Positions 1-12,500 of a DNA stretch of 64,000 nucleotides are shown here, piece by piece. The first letter of the stretch is position 1, and the number at the start of each line of letters is the position of its first letter. The stretch comes from a virus: the IMG/VR virus record IMGVR_UViG_3300005965_000002, positions 186,001 through 250,000 of that record. One strand, given 5' to 3'. The notes below the pieces were generated by a model. That model made no database searches. It was not told where the DNA came from and saw only the letters and a list, made by a program, of their open reading frames with translations. Both the position numbers and the translations under genes were made by a program.

Positions 1-2
1 CA

Positions 3-890
3 GATGGGACTGTAGGTAAAGGTAAAGAACCAAGTTATCCTGGTAAAGTTTTAAAGGGTTACGTATATAGATTTCAGGAAGGCAGGCTTAATATAAATGA
101 TACAGAACGAGTGCAGTTAGATAGCGTTGTATCAGCTCAGGTAGAGTTAGAAAGAAGGCAGAGAGAGCTGTCGAACGCAAGAGATGAAAGCGCGGTAGAA
201 AAGTTGAACAGGGAGATAAGACAGCTCCAGAACGACATATTAAAAGATACTCTTCAAAGAGCTAATAATATAGTAAGCGGACCAAAGACCACAGGGCTAT
301 ATGATGTTGACTTAGCTCAAAAGAAAGCCATAACTATAGATAATGCAGGGACACAAGATGCAATAGTTTCTAATGAGCTATTAATGATAACAGACGAAAC
401 CGTTCCTTATACCGATTTAAATGGATACAGGCATATAGGGGCTTTTCCTTATGGGGCCAATTTAAAACTGGTAAGAGGCGGAATTACAGATGCTTTTAAC
501 AGAGCGGATGAGACAGATGCACAGGTATCTAGATTAGTCACTGCTGGTCCCTATCAGGAAGTTAAAACTAATGTATACAGGAATAATAACGATGAAACTA
601 TATATCAGTTTGGTAGAGATTCTTTGGAAGAAATAGACGAAAAAACATTTAATCAGCTAATAGAGAACCAGCAAAAAGCAGTGGAAGATGCTGAGCAAGA
701 TAGAAGAAACGGAGTGAAGGTAAGGCCAGATTTTAAAAATGATCCTAACTACAATCCTAAAACTCCCTTAAAAGCGGAGAAAACTACGGATGTTATTGTG
801 AACGCAAGTCCTAGAAATACCGGTGACTCTTCAATAGGTATCAGACCGGGACGCCAAGAGCGGCCTTCATCAGGAAATACCTTAGTGTAA
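3..890 (+). CDS. Virion structural protein, 5'-truncated by window edge
   Basis: The frame is open from the first complete codon of the window. The only internal start-like codon early on is a GTG at 111 with no Shine-Dalgarno sequence, so the gene most likely begins before the window and this is its C-terminal part (about 295 residues visible). I do not recognise the family. Visible features are a charged, probably coiled-coil helix (roughly codons 40-80, rich in E, R, Q and L), a beta-rich middle with the motif PYTDLNGYRHIGAFPYG, and a hydrophilic Pro/Asn-rich tail. It ends 12 bases before the spike gene. That position directly upstream of a gp5-like spike suggests a baseplate hub or tail-tip protein, but this rests on context only. 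Confidence 0.6.
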   Translation, partial: DGTVGKGKEPSYPGKVLKGYVYRFQEGRLNINDTERVQLDSVVSAQVELERRQRELSNARDESAVEKLNREIRQLQNDILKDTLQRANNIVSGPKTTGLYDVDLAQKKAITIDNAGTQDAIVSNELLMITDETVPYTDLNGYRHIGAFPYGANLKLVRGGITDAFNRADETDAQVSRLVTAGPYQEVKTNVYRNNNDETIYQFGRDSLEEIDEKTFNQLIENQQKAVEDAEQDRRNGVKVRPDFKNDPNYNPKTPLKAEKTTDVIVNASPRNTGDSSIGIRPGRQERPSSGNTLV

Positions 891-902
891 TAAGGAAAAA
901 AT

Positions 903-2942
903 ATGTTACAAGCAAAAGACTTATCATTAAGTGGTAGAAGAGTTCCTTCGGGTGACAGGCCACCACCAGGCTTCAGAAAACGCAATGATATGACCTTCCA
1001 GATGGGTCTGGTCAGATTAGTCAATGTCGAAAAAATGAGAATGAATATTGAGCTGTTTGATCGTAGGGGTACTCATATTAATATACCGATCAGTCAGCCC
1101 TACTCGGGTCCGGGTAGTTATATAGCTTCTACTCCTGAAATAGGATCAATTGTTTTATTAGCAGTCCAGGAAAATCTAACTATTCCTATAATGTACTTAC
1201 CTAATTATGCTTCAGCTCTTGATCCTACTCATACTCAAATGTGGCCCGATAGCGTTGATATTTTTGCGGATAATGATTACTTCTATAGAATGCCTCAGCT
1301 CCGAAAGGGAGAAATTGGATTAGGATCTTCTGAGGGTATCGATATACTCCTAAATGATAGTTTCTCTGTCCAAAACAGTTTAGGTGATAAGCTTGAGCTT
1401 AGGAGAGCAGATAAATCTTTCATCCTTACCGCAAGAAATAGCTATTTCTTTAATGGCGGAATTTGGCTAAATTCAGGTATAATTTATCGGAATAGTCTAG
1501 GGAAGGAAAACACTCAGGACGGCCAATTTGCCCAAAGGATCCCGCTTGAGGATGGTAGGTCTGCTTTTGCCTTGAAATATTCCGGAAAGGGTGCCGAAGG
1601 TGATTACTTTTCTGAATATTTAATAGAAGCGGAAGAAAAGACTAGTGGGGATGTACCCAGTAACGACGTTAGCCATTATAAGAACATTGGGGCCCGGGTA
1701 CCTATAGCTGTCTTCAGTCTTGGAAACTTTTCAGGAAACAATCCCTATAAGAGAAAATCTTATGGTAAGCTGCTGGGGGTATCTCTATTTAACGACGGGT
1801 TTGCTGAGGATGGCGCTTTTGATTTAAGGGCTTTAAGTAATGAGGATCCAAAGCGCTACGGTATGGCAGTTACTCTGTATAAGCCTGAAAGAAGGAATTA
1901 TGAGACCGGGGCTTTTTTCGGTATAGATAAAGAGGGTCACTTTTATCAGCATATACCTGCAGCTTCTGGCGGAGGTTTAGGGCGAGGACGCTCTATGTCT
2001 ATTCTTGCCAGAGGCAATAAAAAAGAAGTCTGGGGACAAGAGACTCAATACGGAAATTCATGGGATTTAGTCACCGAAGGCGGAATACGGTGGGTAGTCG
2101 GAAGGCATAATGATAGAGAGTCTGATTATAAGCAAAGAAGCATTGATATTAGGACGAGCTCATCTGTTTACTTTCAGTTCGGAGAAGATGTTGATACCTC
2201 TATTTTTGATATTGATACCATTAACAGTAAAAACCCACAACCAATTACCAATTTTAAGAAATACTCTAAGATAGAGCGCCAGGATAGAGCTGAACGAACA
2301 GAGGTTGCTGGTAATAAAGAAGCCATTGTTGGGGGGAGTGATAAACTTCATATTTCTGGAATGAAGCAGGTTGTCATTTCAGGGAGTAATACAGTCCAGG
2401 TAGGTAACGGAATGAACGTTACAGTAGGCGATGTTTACTCAGTTAAGGTAACTAAAGAGTGCCAGGAAACCTTTGGTAGTAGGGTGACTACGATAACAGC
2501 GGGCAGCAATGAGCTCGTTATAGACCCAAAACCAAACCCAGCCCGGGGAGATATAATTGAACGAATCAAAAGCGTTAGGGGAAATAGAACTCTTACAATA
2601 GAAAAAAACGGAAATATCGAAGAAACTATTAATGGGCGGGGAAATAAAGAATTTAGTACTAGAAATGGTAATTTTTCTGCGGATATCGCCACTCGTGGAG
2701 ATATTACTTTAAAAACTAATTCCGGAAAGATAGTTTATGAGACAGGGACAGGTTCCATAGATTTAAGAGGTAGACGAAAGATATTGTTACAGACTGCGGC
2801 TAAAGTAGAACTAGATGGCTCAAGTGTTGAGTTAAAAGGATCTGGCGGGCTGCTCAGTGGGGTGATTACAGAAAGATCCCATTTCGATTATGTAACGGGT
2901 GCTCCTTTGCAGCCCTCACGCACAGTAAAAGCGACTTTATAA
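903..2942 (+). CDS. Baseplate central spike protein (gp5/VgrG-like)
   Basis: The 679-aa product probably forms the membrane-piercing spike under the tail tube. An N-terminal segment (about residues 28-110) looks like the OB-fold of gp5/gpV proteins: it has alternating beta strands and a conserved-looking P(E)IGSIVLLAVQEN stretch. The middle (about 120-450) is a long beta-rich region. From about 480 to 660 come short repeating strands such as KLHISGMKQVVISGSNTVQV and GDITLKTNSGKIVYETGTGS, typical of the triple-stranded beta-helix needle of gp5/VgrG. No lysozyme domain is evident between OB-fold and needle, unlike T4 gp5. The ATG at 903 follows an AAGGAAAAA purine run; the stop overlaps the next ATG as TAATG. 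Family role is established knowledge; the assignment is by pattern recognition. Confidence 0.72.
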   Translation: MLQAKDLSLSGRRVPSGDRPPPGFRKRNDMTFQMGLVRLVNVEKMRMNIELFDRRGTHINIPISQPYSGPGSYIASTPEIGSIVLLAVQENLTIPIMYLPNYASALDPTHTQMWPDSVDIFADNDYFYRMPQLRKGEIGLGSSEGIDILLNDSFSVQNSLGDKLELRRADKSFILTARNSYFFNGGIWLNSGIIYRNSLGKENTQDGQFAQRIPLEDGRSAFALKYSGKGAEGDYFSEYLIEAEEKTSGDVPSNDVSHYKNIGARVPIAVFSLGNFSGNNPYKRKSYGKLLGVSLFNDGFAEDGAFDLRALSNEDPKRYGMAVTLYKPERRNYETGAFFGIDKEGHFYQHIPAASGGGLGRGRSMSILARGNKKEVWGQETQYGNSWDLVTEGGIRWVVGRHNDRESDYKQRSIDIRTSSSVYFQFGEDVDTSIFDIDTINSKNPQPITNFKKYSKIERQDRAERTEVAGNKEAIVGGSDKLHISGMKQVVISGSNTVQVGNGMNVTVGDVYSVKVTKECQETFGSRVTTITAGSNELVIDPKPNPARGDIIERIKSVRGNRTLTIEKNGNIEETINGRGNKEFSTRNGNFSADIATRGDITLKTNSGKIVYETGTGSIDLRGRRKILLQTAAKVELDGSSVELKGSGGLLSGVITERSHFDYVTGAPLQPSRTVKATL

Positions 2943-3559
2943 TGCCTGTAGTGCCAACAGCTATAACAGCAGCTATTAATGCTCAATTTGCTGCCGTTGG
3001 GTTTTCCGGTAGAAACGACTTTGATATCGCAGTTGCTATTGGTAATGGGGTAGGAAATTACATGATTACTCCAAATTTAGTAACGGGCACCTTATCAGGT
3101 ACAGCGGGCCCTACTTCAAGCGTAAGTAGCTTGGCTGTGATAGGGCTAGTACCCCAAGTAATGTCTGGCTTTATGGTACAAAGAGCAGCCGGAAGCGATG
3201 TTCGGGGTAGAGATGTCTTTAAATTTTTTAATGCCGTATCTACTGGGATAGTGACCGTGCTACAGACTGCTTTTTTAACAGGTACCGCTGTAGGGATAGG
3301 GCCTGGTGGAGGGATAGGGAGATTCACCACCGTTAATGAACAGGCTATTTCCAGTCTGGTTAATGCACAGTTTGTGGCTAAAAATATAACGGGCAGGGAT
3401 GCATTTAAGATAGCTAATGCGATAGGATTTGGTATCGCAAACCATTTAAGAACGTCAGTTACTTTTTCATTAGTAGCTATGGGAGCCGTAGCGCCTGTTC
3501 CGCCTGTTGGTCCGGTACCAGTCGCTGGGATTCCTACTGTAACTACAAAGATTAGTTAA
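2942..3559 (+). CDS. Small three-repeat virion-associated protein of unknown function
   Basis: A 205-aa protein translationally coupled to the spike gene (TAATG overlap). It has three copies of a short Ala/Gly/Ile-rich helix headed by G-R-(N/D)-x-F: GRNDFDIAVAIGNGVGNYM, GRDVFKFFNAVSTGIVTVL and GRDAFKIANAIGFGIANHL, near residues 23, 89 and 149. The first and third are preceded by the matching phrase N-A-Q-F. Linkers are Gly/Thr/Ser/Pro-rich and the tail is a PVPPVGPVP segment. The helices are amphipathic to hydrophobic but too short and Gly-rich to call as transmembrane. No family is recognised. Its place between spike and giant baseplate protein suggests a tail-tip component or spike partner. 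Confidence 0.6.
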   Translation: MPVVPTAITAAINAQFAAVGFSGRNDFDIAVAIGNGVGNYMITPNLVTGTLSGTAGPTSSVSSLAVIGLVPQVMSGFMVQRAAGSDVRGRDVFKFFNAVSTGIVTVLQTAFLTGTAVGIGPGGGIGRFTTVNEQAISSLVNAQFVAKNITGRDAFKIANAIGFGIANHLRTSVTFSLVAMGAVAPVPPVGPVPVAGIPTVTTKIS

Positions 3560-3570
3560 TAGAGGATTAC

Positions 3571-6500
3571 ATGTCATCAGAAGTATATAATTTAGTAACG
3601 CTTGATGTAGACAAAACAGTTACTCGCGGGGCAAGAGTCAGTTTTAAAAATAGCCCCACGACACCTCCCCTTATTGCAGTAGCGGATGCGGACCTATGCT
3701 GCACAGGCGCTAACTATTTAGTTCGTTCCTCTTTGGAAGGTAACAATCTTAAAGGTTATGCCAAATTTAATAAAAATAGTTCATTAGTGGAAAACGTTAC
3801 CGGAATAGAAGGAATTACCGGTGGAGATATAATTAGAAATGATTCCGATAATACTTTCTATACTGTAACAGGAATACAGGGGGATAGCCTCTATTTAACT
3901 TCTCGATACCAGGGGGATACCTCTGAAGGGCCAGCGACTCTTAGAAAAGTCAGACTAGGAAGCGCAAAATTCGAGTATTTAAAAAGTTATCAAGATGATA
4001 ACACTTTAGTTTATAATCAAGCAGATCAGGTATGGGAGCCCCTAGGCATCGAGATGAAGGGCCCTGTTGAAACCAGTAGCTCAGTATTAAAACCCTTTAG
4101 CGGAGACGAGCTAGGAATTCAGTTTCAAAAATCGGAAAACCCGAATGAGCCAGATTTAGCCACGGTAAAAAGTGTTTATAAGACTTTAGTATCAAGGACT
4201 CAAAGAGAGATACAGGATCTTTCTTTATCCCCTATTCCATACCCCCACGAAAGCCTAAAGGTTTATTTTGGCCCTGATGGTAATGTGGAATTAAAGGAGG
4301 AAGGAAAAGATTATGTAGTAAACTATTCTTCTAACCCTACTCTGTTATCTTCCCATCCACCTTTTGAAGATAGACAAGTTGCTTATATCAAATTCCTGGA
4401 AGAATTAGACAATACTACTCAAATAGAGTCTTTAGCTGGAAACTTCCCAGGTTCTTTCAGTATTATAAAGCGAGATGTCATTCCCGGGTCAGATGATTTA
4501 GTAACACCCATTCAGGATATTATATCGGGTACCGAAGACATTAAAGTTGGAGGTGAGACTCAGACCAGGTATAAGGATTATGACATCGATTACCCAAGTG
4601 GTAACGTTACCTTCATTGAGCATCAGAATTCAGAACTACTAATAGATAATATCACTTTCCCCACCAATTTGATTTGGGACGGGGTTAGCATAATAAGGGG
4701 TGTGACTAAGGATAAAGTAGAGGATGAATCAAATCTAATAATCCCACCAGTAACAGGTTTACCAGGAATTTCCGAAACACTATACTTCGAAGATAATGAT
4801 TCTAGAGCATTGGTAAAAAACGCTGACTATATACTAGAGTACAATTCTGGAGCTATAAGCATAGAAACAGATCTGGAAGAAGGAAGCGCACTACTACTTT
4901 CATACTTCGTAGAGGGAGAGGATCAAGAAAAAGAAGACCTGCCGCTTACAAACATTAGAACTGATAAGTTTCCTATACAACCGGACACATTAACGTTAAT
5001 CAAAAAATGGCGCAACAGTGAAACTCAAAAAACGGGTACTACAGTTTTAGTAGAGGGCGTGGATTATGAGATATTTTATTTGACAGGAAAAATTAGATTA
5101 TTGCGGACTATCGAAGGGGAAGAGATTAGGAGTTTGCAGGCCACATATACGCCCCTTACTCAGATAAATGCGATAATCCAGCCTACAGGGTCCCCAGGAT
5201 TTTATCAGTTTACTTTAGTAGATGATATTCTTGATAACGTGGATGTAAGCAATCTCAGGTTTCTGGTGAGAAACCCATCGGTATCAATAGCCTCTGAAGA
5301 TCCCTTTAAGGACGCTGGTGATCCTGATAGGTATAGCTTTGAGAATGATATAGAGCAGATTACTGCTGTAAAAATAAGAGGGAAAGAAGAATTTAATGTT
5401 GAAGATATTAGTTATGATCCTAAAACAAAAGAGATACAACTAGGTAAATCCCAAAATGCTGAGATAACAATGGAGCAGTATGACGTGGCGTTAGCTACCT
5501 ATAGGTACACGTCTGACACTGTTCCTTACGCTCCTGTTATACCCTTTTTCCCAATTTTTGCTGAGGGAAGTGACTCTTTTGTTATAGAGGGGTTTGATAA
5601 GACAGATGTTATTAGAACAGGGATGGTGATTCGGATAGATAATTTTGATCCGGAGAATACATACTATTTCAAAGTGAAATCGATATCTTATGATGGGGAT
5701 AATACCACAGTAACTATCTCAGGAATTTTTCCCGAAAATATTACAAATCCAACATTTTTCTTGTTTGATGATTTTATTACATGGGAATCTTTGCCTAGCG
5801 GGACACTAGTGGACAGAACGTCCTTAATAGGTTCGACACAGCTACGGTTCAAGAATAACCCGCTCTCGGTATTAAATCAAATGCGTAATGATAAGATACT
5901 GATGATCAATGATTCCTTTATCCATACTATTCTGTCAGCCGAAGTAGATGAAAGTGATCCGGATATCATAAATGTTTCCGTATTCCCAGCCCTACAGGAC
6001 GCGCCCTCTGGCACTGTAGTGGTGTCAAACACTCCCGTATATTCTGAAGGGGATACTGATCTTTTTGCAGAGTATCCTGTCTTGGATGACCCGGCAGAGC
6101 CTGCTTTTAGAATATCTTATAATGCTCCTGAAGGTTATGAGGGATCCGGAACTATAGCGGTGGATACAGAGAAGATCATACTTAGGGAGAACGTAGAAGG
6201 TAATGTAAATCCTAACTCTTATGAGTATAAATTTAGCGACTATTCTAATATTCGGGAATTAGCTGAGGCTATTGATGATACCCAGTCTACTTTTCCCTCT
6301 ATTAATAGTAAGATACCAAGTTATAGGCCTTTTACTTTTAACCCCGATGGGGTTGAAGAGTACTACCTGCCATCAAATAATTATAGCGCAGATTTAGTTA
6401 TTCCTTTCGAAGAAGGAGAAAAAGAAAATCTGCCTTATATGATCACAGTAACTCCCGAGTTATTTAAATGGAAGCTCGTTAGTGCCTACAAGAACAGGGA

Positions 6501-9500
6501 ATATTTCGAGGTAGAAGACAGAGACAGGACCGACCTTTTTAGTTCAGGAGCTCTGATAGCCTTTAAGACCAGAGATACGGGTACTGATTATTTTTACGAA
6601 GTAAAAGAATCAGAGTACGACGACAGCAGTGATCCTGCGAAGACAAAAGTAACCATTAAAGGGACTTTTTCTGATAATTTAATTAATCCCTATATTTATC
6701 GTTATGCTCGGCCTTCTTGGAGGAATGTTGTTACTGATATTGTGTCTATAGATAGGGATAATTCTATAGTTATTTTTTCAGGTGACATCTCTAGAACTGT
6801 AAAAGTAAATACTTTGGTGAGATTTGGTAGTACTTATGTTTATTCTATAAATAAAATAGAAGTTATTTCTGGAAATACTTTGGCATACTTAGAACCAAAC
6901 ATAGATCTAAATGTAAGAGATGAAAAATTTTTTAACTATGTTGAGTTTTCTGATGTCCCTGTAATTCTAGATGGAGTTACCAGACAACCCAATTTTACAA
7001 TTACTTACAAGGCTCCTAGCGGGTATGTGGGAAAAGGCTATGTTGAAATAACAGATGATTTTTTAAAACTTACAGAAGTTTTAGATGGATCGAAAAGCGC
7101 TGACAAAGAGTTTAAGTTTTCGGACTACAATGATCTTAACCAACTAGTAGCTGACATTGATTCTTTTGATGACTTTAACATCCCAGGATATTCCCCTTTT
7201 TCTGCTGATGCGAGCGCCTACGAGGAAGAGCTTGAAGCTGGTAAACTGGAAACATTTTCTTTAGCAGAGACTCCAAAGACAGAAGTTTCGTATAATGTAA
7301 AAATTGCTAAATCTACATTTGAAATTACTTACACAAGCCCTGTTGGATATAGCAATACGGCTAAAATTGAGTTTTACAGTGACCAGATGAAAGTAATCGA
7401 ATCCGGATCTGGAAGCGATATTAAAACTTCTACCATAACATTTGTCGGGAAATCCATATATGACATAGTATCTGAGATTCAAGATATTGAATCTTTAGTG
7501 CCTGGTAACAATCCTTTTTCGGTTGACCTAAAGAATACAGAGGAATTTGTAGGTAGAGGCGATCCAGGTAAATATCAAGTTGCAGGGAACCCGGAAAAGG
7601 TTACGCTAGATAATCCTTATCGAGTAAAATGTATTGTTTTTGAAGATTGGTGGTCCCAACTTATACGGATTAATGAAAATAGATTAGTGGAAAACAATGA
7701 TTATACCATTGAAGGGGGCTCTGTTGTACTAAGTGATACAGTAGAAAAAGGTGATAGATTCCGAATAAGCTATATGGGACTAGACACCTTACCGCAGAGT
7801 GGTGGAGAGGCTATTACATGTAGCTGCAGGTTTATCTCAGTTCTGCCTGAAGGGTACAGAGTCGATGTTTATATGGATTATTTAAATATCGATCAATTTT
7901 ACCTACAGACTCTTACTGAAAGATTTTTCTTAGAGATAGTCACAGCCCCACAGGTTGAACAGTTATTAAGGACAAAAACCGGTGGTGGTGGTAACGGTGC
8001 AGATACTGGAGATAGCGGGGAGATTCCGGTATACGAAGGTGGAGCAGTCAATAGTCAGTACCGGCTTAGGGACGAACAGATAAAGAAAGAACTATATCTA
8101 AAAATATTTGAGTGGTACAAGCAGCGTCGGAGGAATTTTACCTCTGAGGCTCAGTTAATAATGGGATTTAAATACGGCAACTGTCCCCATGTTGCTTATC
8201 AGGACGGGAGGTTTACTTTATCGGATAGCGCTGTTGAGGGACCTCAATACTCAATGATCACTAATAGCGATATAGAACAAATTAATAATGACTCCTCTAG
8301 ATTTTTCCCTCTTGGGTATGATGGCAGTGCTCCTGTTTATATAGACAGATTAGGTGATAAGTATATATCCTATAACGAAGTCTATCCTTACAATGTTAGG
8401 TATGTTTTCGAGGATGGATCTCCTGATGTACTAGAGGGTAGAGTCAAGTCCGTAAATCCTTATTGGACTCAAAATTTAGATTTCGAAATTTTGCAAAATG
8501 AATCCAATACTATTGTGGCACCGTATAATATGCCATTTGAGGAGTATGATAGAACATTCTTTTCCGACGATAAGAAGACGAACTTTTTGAAGAGAATTTC
8601 AGTAGGTGACAAATTTAGGATAGAAGGAAAGAAAAACAGGTATACCATAGGAAAAATAGAAGTAGGTAAGGATAGTAGAGTAGGAGGCACTTATGAAGTG
8701 CTGGTTATGGAGGACGGTAAGTATTTCACTGAAAGCGGCATTCAGACAATTGCTATACAGGTAAAAGAAGATGGAAGAAAAGTAAGGGAAGAAGTAGTAA
8801 AAGAATTTTTTGGTGACCAGGTAAAAACAAAAAGTTTTTCAGAATTTGAGTCCTTCTATGCAGGAGAAGGCTATAAATTAGAGGTGCAAACATTTAATCC
8901 AGCTTTTTTCCCAGCGTATGATGATAATTTTAATTTGGGTGTAAAGATAGAAGGAAAAGACATTGATGGGAAGGTCCCAAATAAAAATCAAATCAAAAAA
9001 TTTGGGCGTTTTAATTTCTTTGCTGCTCTTTTTGCGCTAGTACCTGGCGAATATGATCCAGCAGAAAACTTTAGATTACAAGCCGGGCACTTAGATGAAG
9101 ATTCTTTGACTTTCGTGCCTGAAGAAACTATTACTGTAAACATCGCTGATTTGAATTATTTCCAGGAAAGAAATGTAATTAACGTACAGGACGCTCTGTA
9201 TAAGAATACGGATGGTGACGCTGATGATAATGATAAGCCTGGGTTGAGTAAATATTTCTATCTTTCCCTGGAGCGCGTATACGTAGCAGGCTCAGAAGAA
9301 GGATATGTAGAAGGATTTGTTCTTAGATCAAGGGATAAAAATAAAGTCTTTAGATTTTTATTAGAAGATGGATTAGACGTAGCTGACCAGTATGGATATA
9401 GAGATATTGATGAAACTACGGGCAATAGTATAGTATACGAAAATTTCTATGATCCCAATAATATTTATAGATGGCTTCTTAAAGAGCAGCAGGCATGGCT

Positions 9501-12500
9501 TACGGAGGAAGCAATAATTAGAGATGTTTTTGATGTAAGCGATAAAATTGGTAGAGCTTTTGAGGCCGCTATCCTAAACGGATCCATAAGTGGTTTTAAA
9601 GACGATCTTATAAGTATAAGTAATGTACTAGATGTGAGAATCCCAAGGTATATGGACCACTTACTATTCCTTACCGGAATGACTTCGGAACAGGGTCCTA
9701 TTGAAAGGACAATGGAAGAGGTTATTATCTCTGAGACTGGTGAGCTTAGTTTTGCTTCCCCTGCTATTAAGGAATCTTATGAAGACGCAGCAGGAAAGAC
9801 AGGGACAAAAGGAGCAATCCAGGTATATCAGGATTTTTTGAATGAGCAGAATTTAGCGATATCGGTAAATGCTAGTAACAGGTCTATATGGATCACGGAC
9901 TATATCAGGTGGGTTTTGAGCCTAAATGAAGGAACGGTTTTTCAGAAAGAAGCACGCAGGCAGTACGATTTGTTGAGGCAAGATATTGATATAGGTTTCT
10001 TATCTTTTGATGCTGTGTCTTTGCGGTATAACCAGAACCCGGAAGCATATCTATTATCTAATCCTAAGTACGGAGTTTATAGCTATTCTAATTCTGGCCC
10101 GTCATTAGTGCTCCAGGTAGAAGCAGACAGTGTAAGTAATTCAGAAGATCAAGGTGTCAGAACATTCGTATTTCCATTTAGAGAGCACACAACCCTAAGC
10201 TCGTTAATTTCAGCCGTAAACAGCCAAGCTAAAGTTGGTAATGAACAGCTCTTTTCTGCTCAGCTAATCTTTGCTCATTACCCTAAAGGAAACTATACAA
10301 CTCAGAGGTTGGTATATACGGATGGTTTATTAAGCATAGATGATGACACTGTCTCGATACAGGCTTCTAACGTTTCTGACCACAGAAAAAATGATAGTAG
10401 AGTGCTTTTCCTTGATAAACGTAGGGAGCAGCGTCTTATCCTCGATAATGCCGATAGTACCGCTATTGAGCCGTTTCCTACTTATGTAAGTAACGGAGAC
10501 CCAAATAAGAAATTCATAGACGATCTGAATATTAAAGTACCCGGCAGGTGGGCTCGGGTACCGGAAGATTTTCCTGAAGGCTATTTTGATGTCCTTAAAA
10601 TAGGTCCTTATAATTCAAATTGGTCTATTTCCTATACCTTTGAAGATACTTATAAGGATGGAACAACAAGGGACGACATTACTACGCCAGAAGATGTTAT
10701 CGATAGGTATAACGAGCAAAGCCGGGTAGATATAGATAAAGATACATGGGAAGTTCTTCTATCTCGTGGTAACAAGAGTCGCCCCGAGACTTTCCTCTTG
10801 AAGAAATTAATAATCACGAAGAAAGGCGTTACCTCGTTCGATGAGGAATTCGACTTAAGGAGATACGAGGATATCTCCAGTCTTGTTACCGCTATTAATT
10901 CTGCTAAAGATGATCAGGGTAATAGGCTTTTCAAAGCCGAGGTCGTAGGAGAAGAAAACATTCAAGGCAGAATGAAAAGTTATGAGCTAAAGGCGGACTA
11001 TGAGAGGCAGATATTGAAGGTATTAGTTGGGGTAGACGTAGATACTACCGATACTGAATCAGTCCAATATTATCTAAGAGATTTTCCGGTGGGATGGAAG
11101 GTGGCAACTGTAGAATTAGACCCGGGGCAAACCGCTACTATAGAAATTAACCCTAAAAGATATAGTTTACTTGAAAATTATGCTTTTTTACCGGAGCCCC
11201 CAGAGCAGGCCCGGGATACCGCTCTTTCTAACCAGAAAATAGATATTTTGCCTTTTGATCTTTATACATGGGCGGAAAACGGGTCATATAAAATCGAGTA
11301 CGAGGTGTCTGGGGACACAGTAATCAAAAATAGTTTAATACTATCAAGCGATAGAGGTACTTGTACGATACCTCTCAAGGAAGAAGAGCTTTTATACGAT
11401 TATTCTGGTGACGGCAAGGGTTTAATTAACAGGATCAACAGAAATCCTGATTGTAACAGGTATTGGTATGCAAATCTAAAATTTGGAAGAAAGGGAAAAA
11501 ATAATTTTGTGTACACCTATCTTCCTAAGACTAAATCTACCTCTGTGCCTAAAGCATCTTTAGAGGATTTATACCTGGATAAAGATTCTGCTTTAACAAT
11601 AGAATCCGATGGGATCAATTTTGAATATCAGGTAGTTCCTACGGATACTCTACCATCTCCGATAGATCTAGACACAGTATATGAGTCTAAGCAATTAAAT
11701 TTAGAAGCTGATATAGGTGCTATAAGGTTAAGCTTTGGGGATGGGTACACTAACAGTACTCAGGGGACTTACACGATAGACGGAACAGCAGAGACCCTAT
11801 CTTTTTCAGTGAGCTATGAGTATGATTATGAATATTCGGTATCATTTAATCTATCATCTTATACCTTAGACGACTTAAAAGATGCTATTAATGGTGAGCG
11901 GGATCCTGTTACTAATACTGATTTATTTAACGCTTCCCGTGGCGTAGGGGTGCCAGAATCTGAACCAGCAAGTAAGTTGGTTGTACAGTCAGGGGATCTT
12001 CCGGGTACGTTGCTGAAATCTGATTCTCCTTCTGAGGCTATAGTTATTTCCTTATTACCCCCGGATCCTTCGTACACGGTTAGATCGGCTAGGTATTCTG
12101 TATCCCCTGGTGGGACACTTACATTACAGGCTACCTTAAGGTACACAGGAACATTTAATCCTCCTGCATTTAATCTATTAAGCGCGTCTTATGGTACTTT
12201 GCAGAATCTTACTGAGGCTATCGGAGACCTAAAACCGGATTCAGCCTTTAATAGTATATTTAATGCTGAGCTGTTAATACCAGATGATGATTCTACTGAT
12301 TTATTAGATTCGGGAGGCGCTCAAGCGTTAGGGGAGTTCTCATATTTACGTTTACAATCAGTTAAATCATACGATATTACTAATATTACTTTAAACGGAT
12401 TAGTATCCTCTATTAACAATGATGCTGATAGTACCGGGTTTACGGCTACCGCTGTTGAAGGGTATGGTACTTATCCAGCTAAGTATTTAGTGCCTAGTTC

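Noticed and set aside
111-890. GTG at 111 as the true start of the first gene
   Set aside because: No Shine-Dalgarno sequence precedes it and the frame is open back to the window edge, so a truncated longer gene is more likely.
749-1024. Minus-strand open frame of 91 codons
   Set aside because: It lies across two well-supported + strand genes, has no ribosome-binding site and no recognisable protein features; every neighbouring gene is on the + strand.
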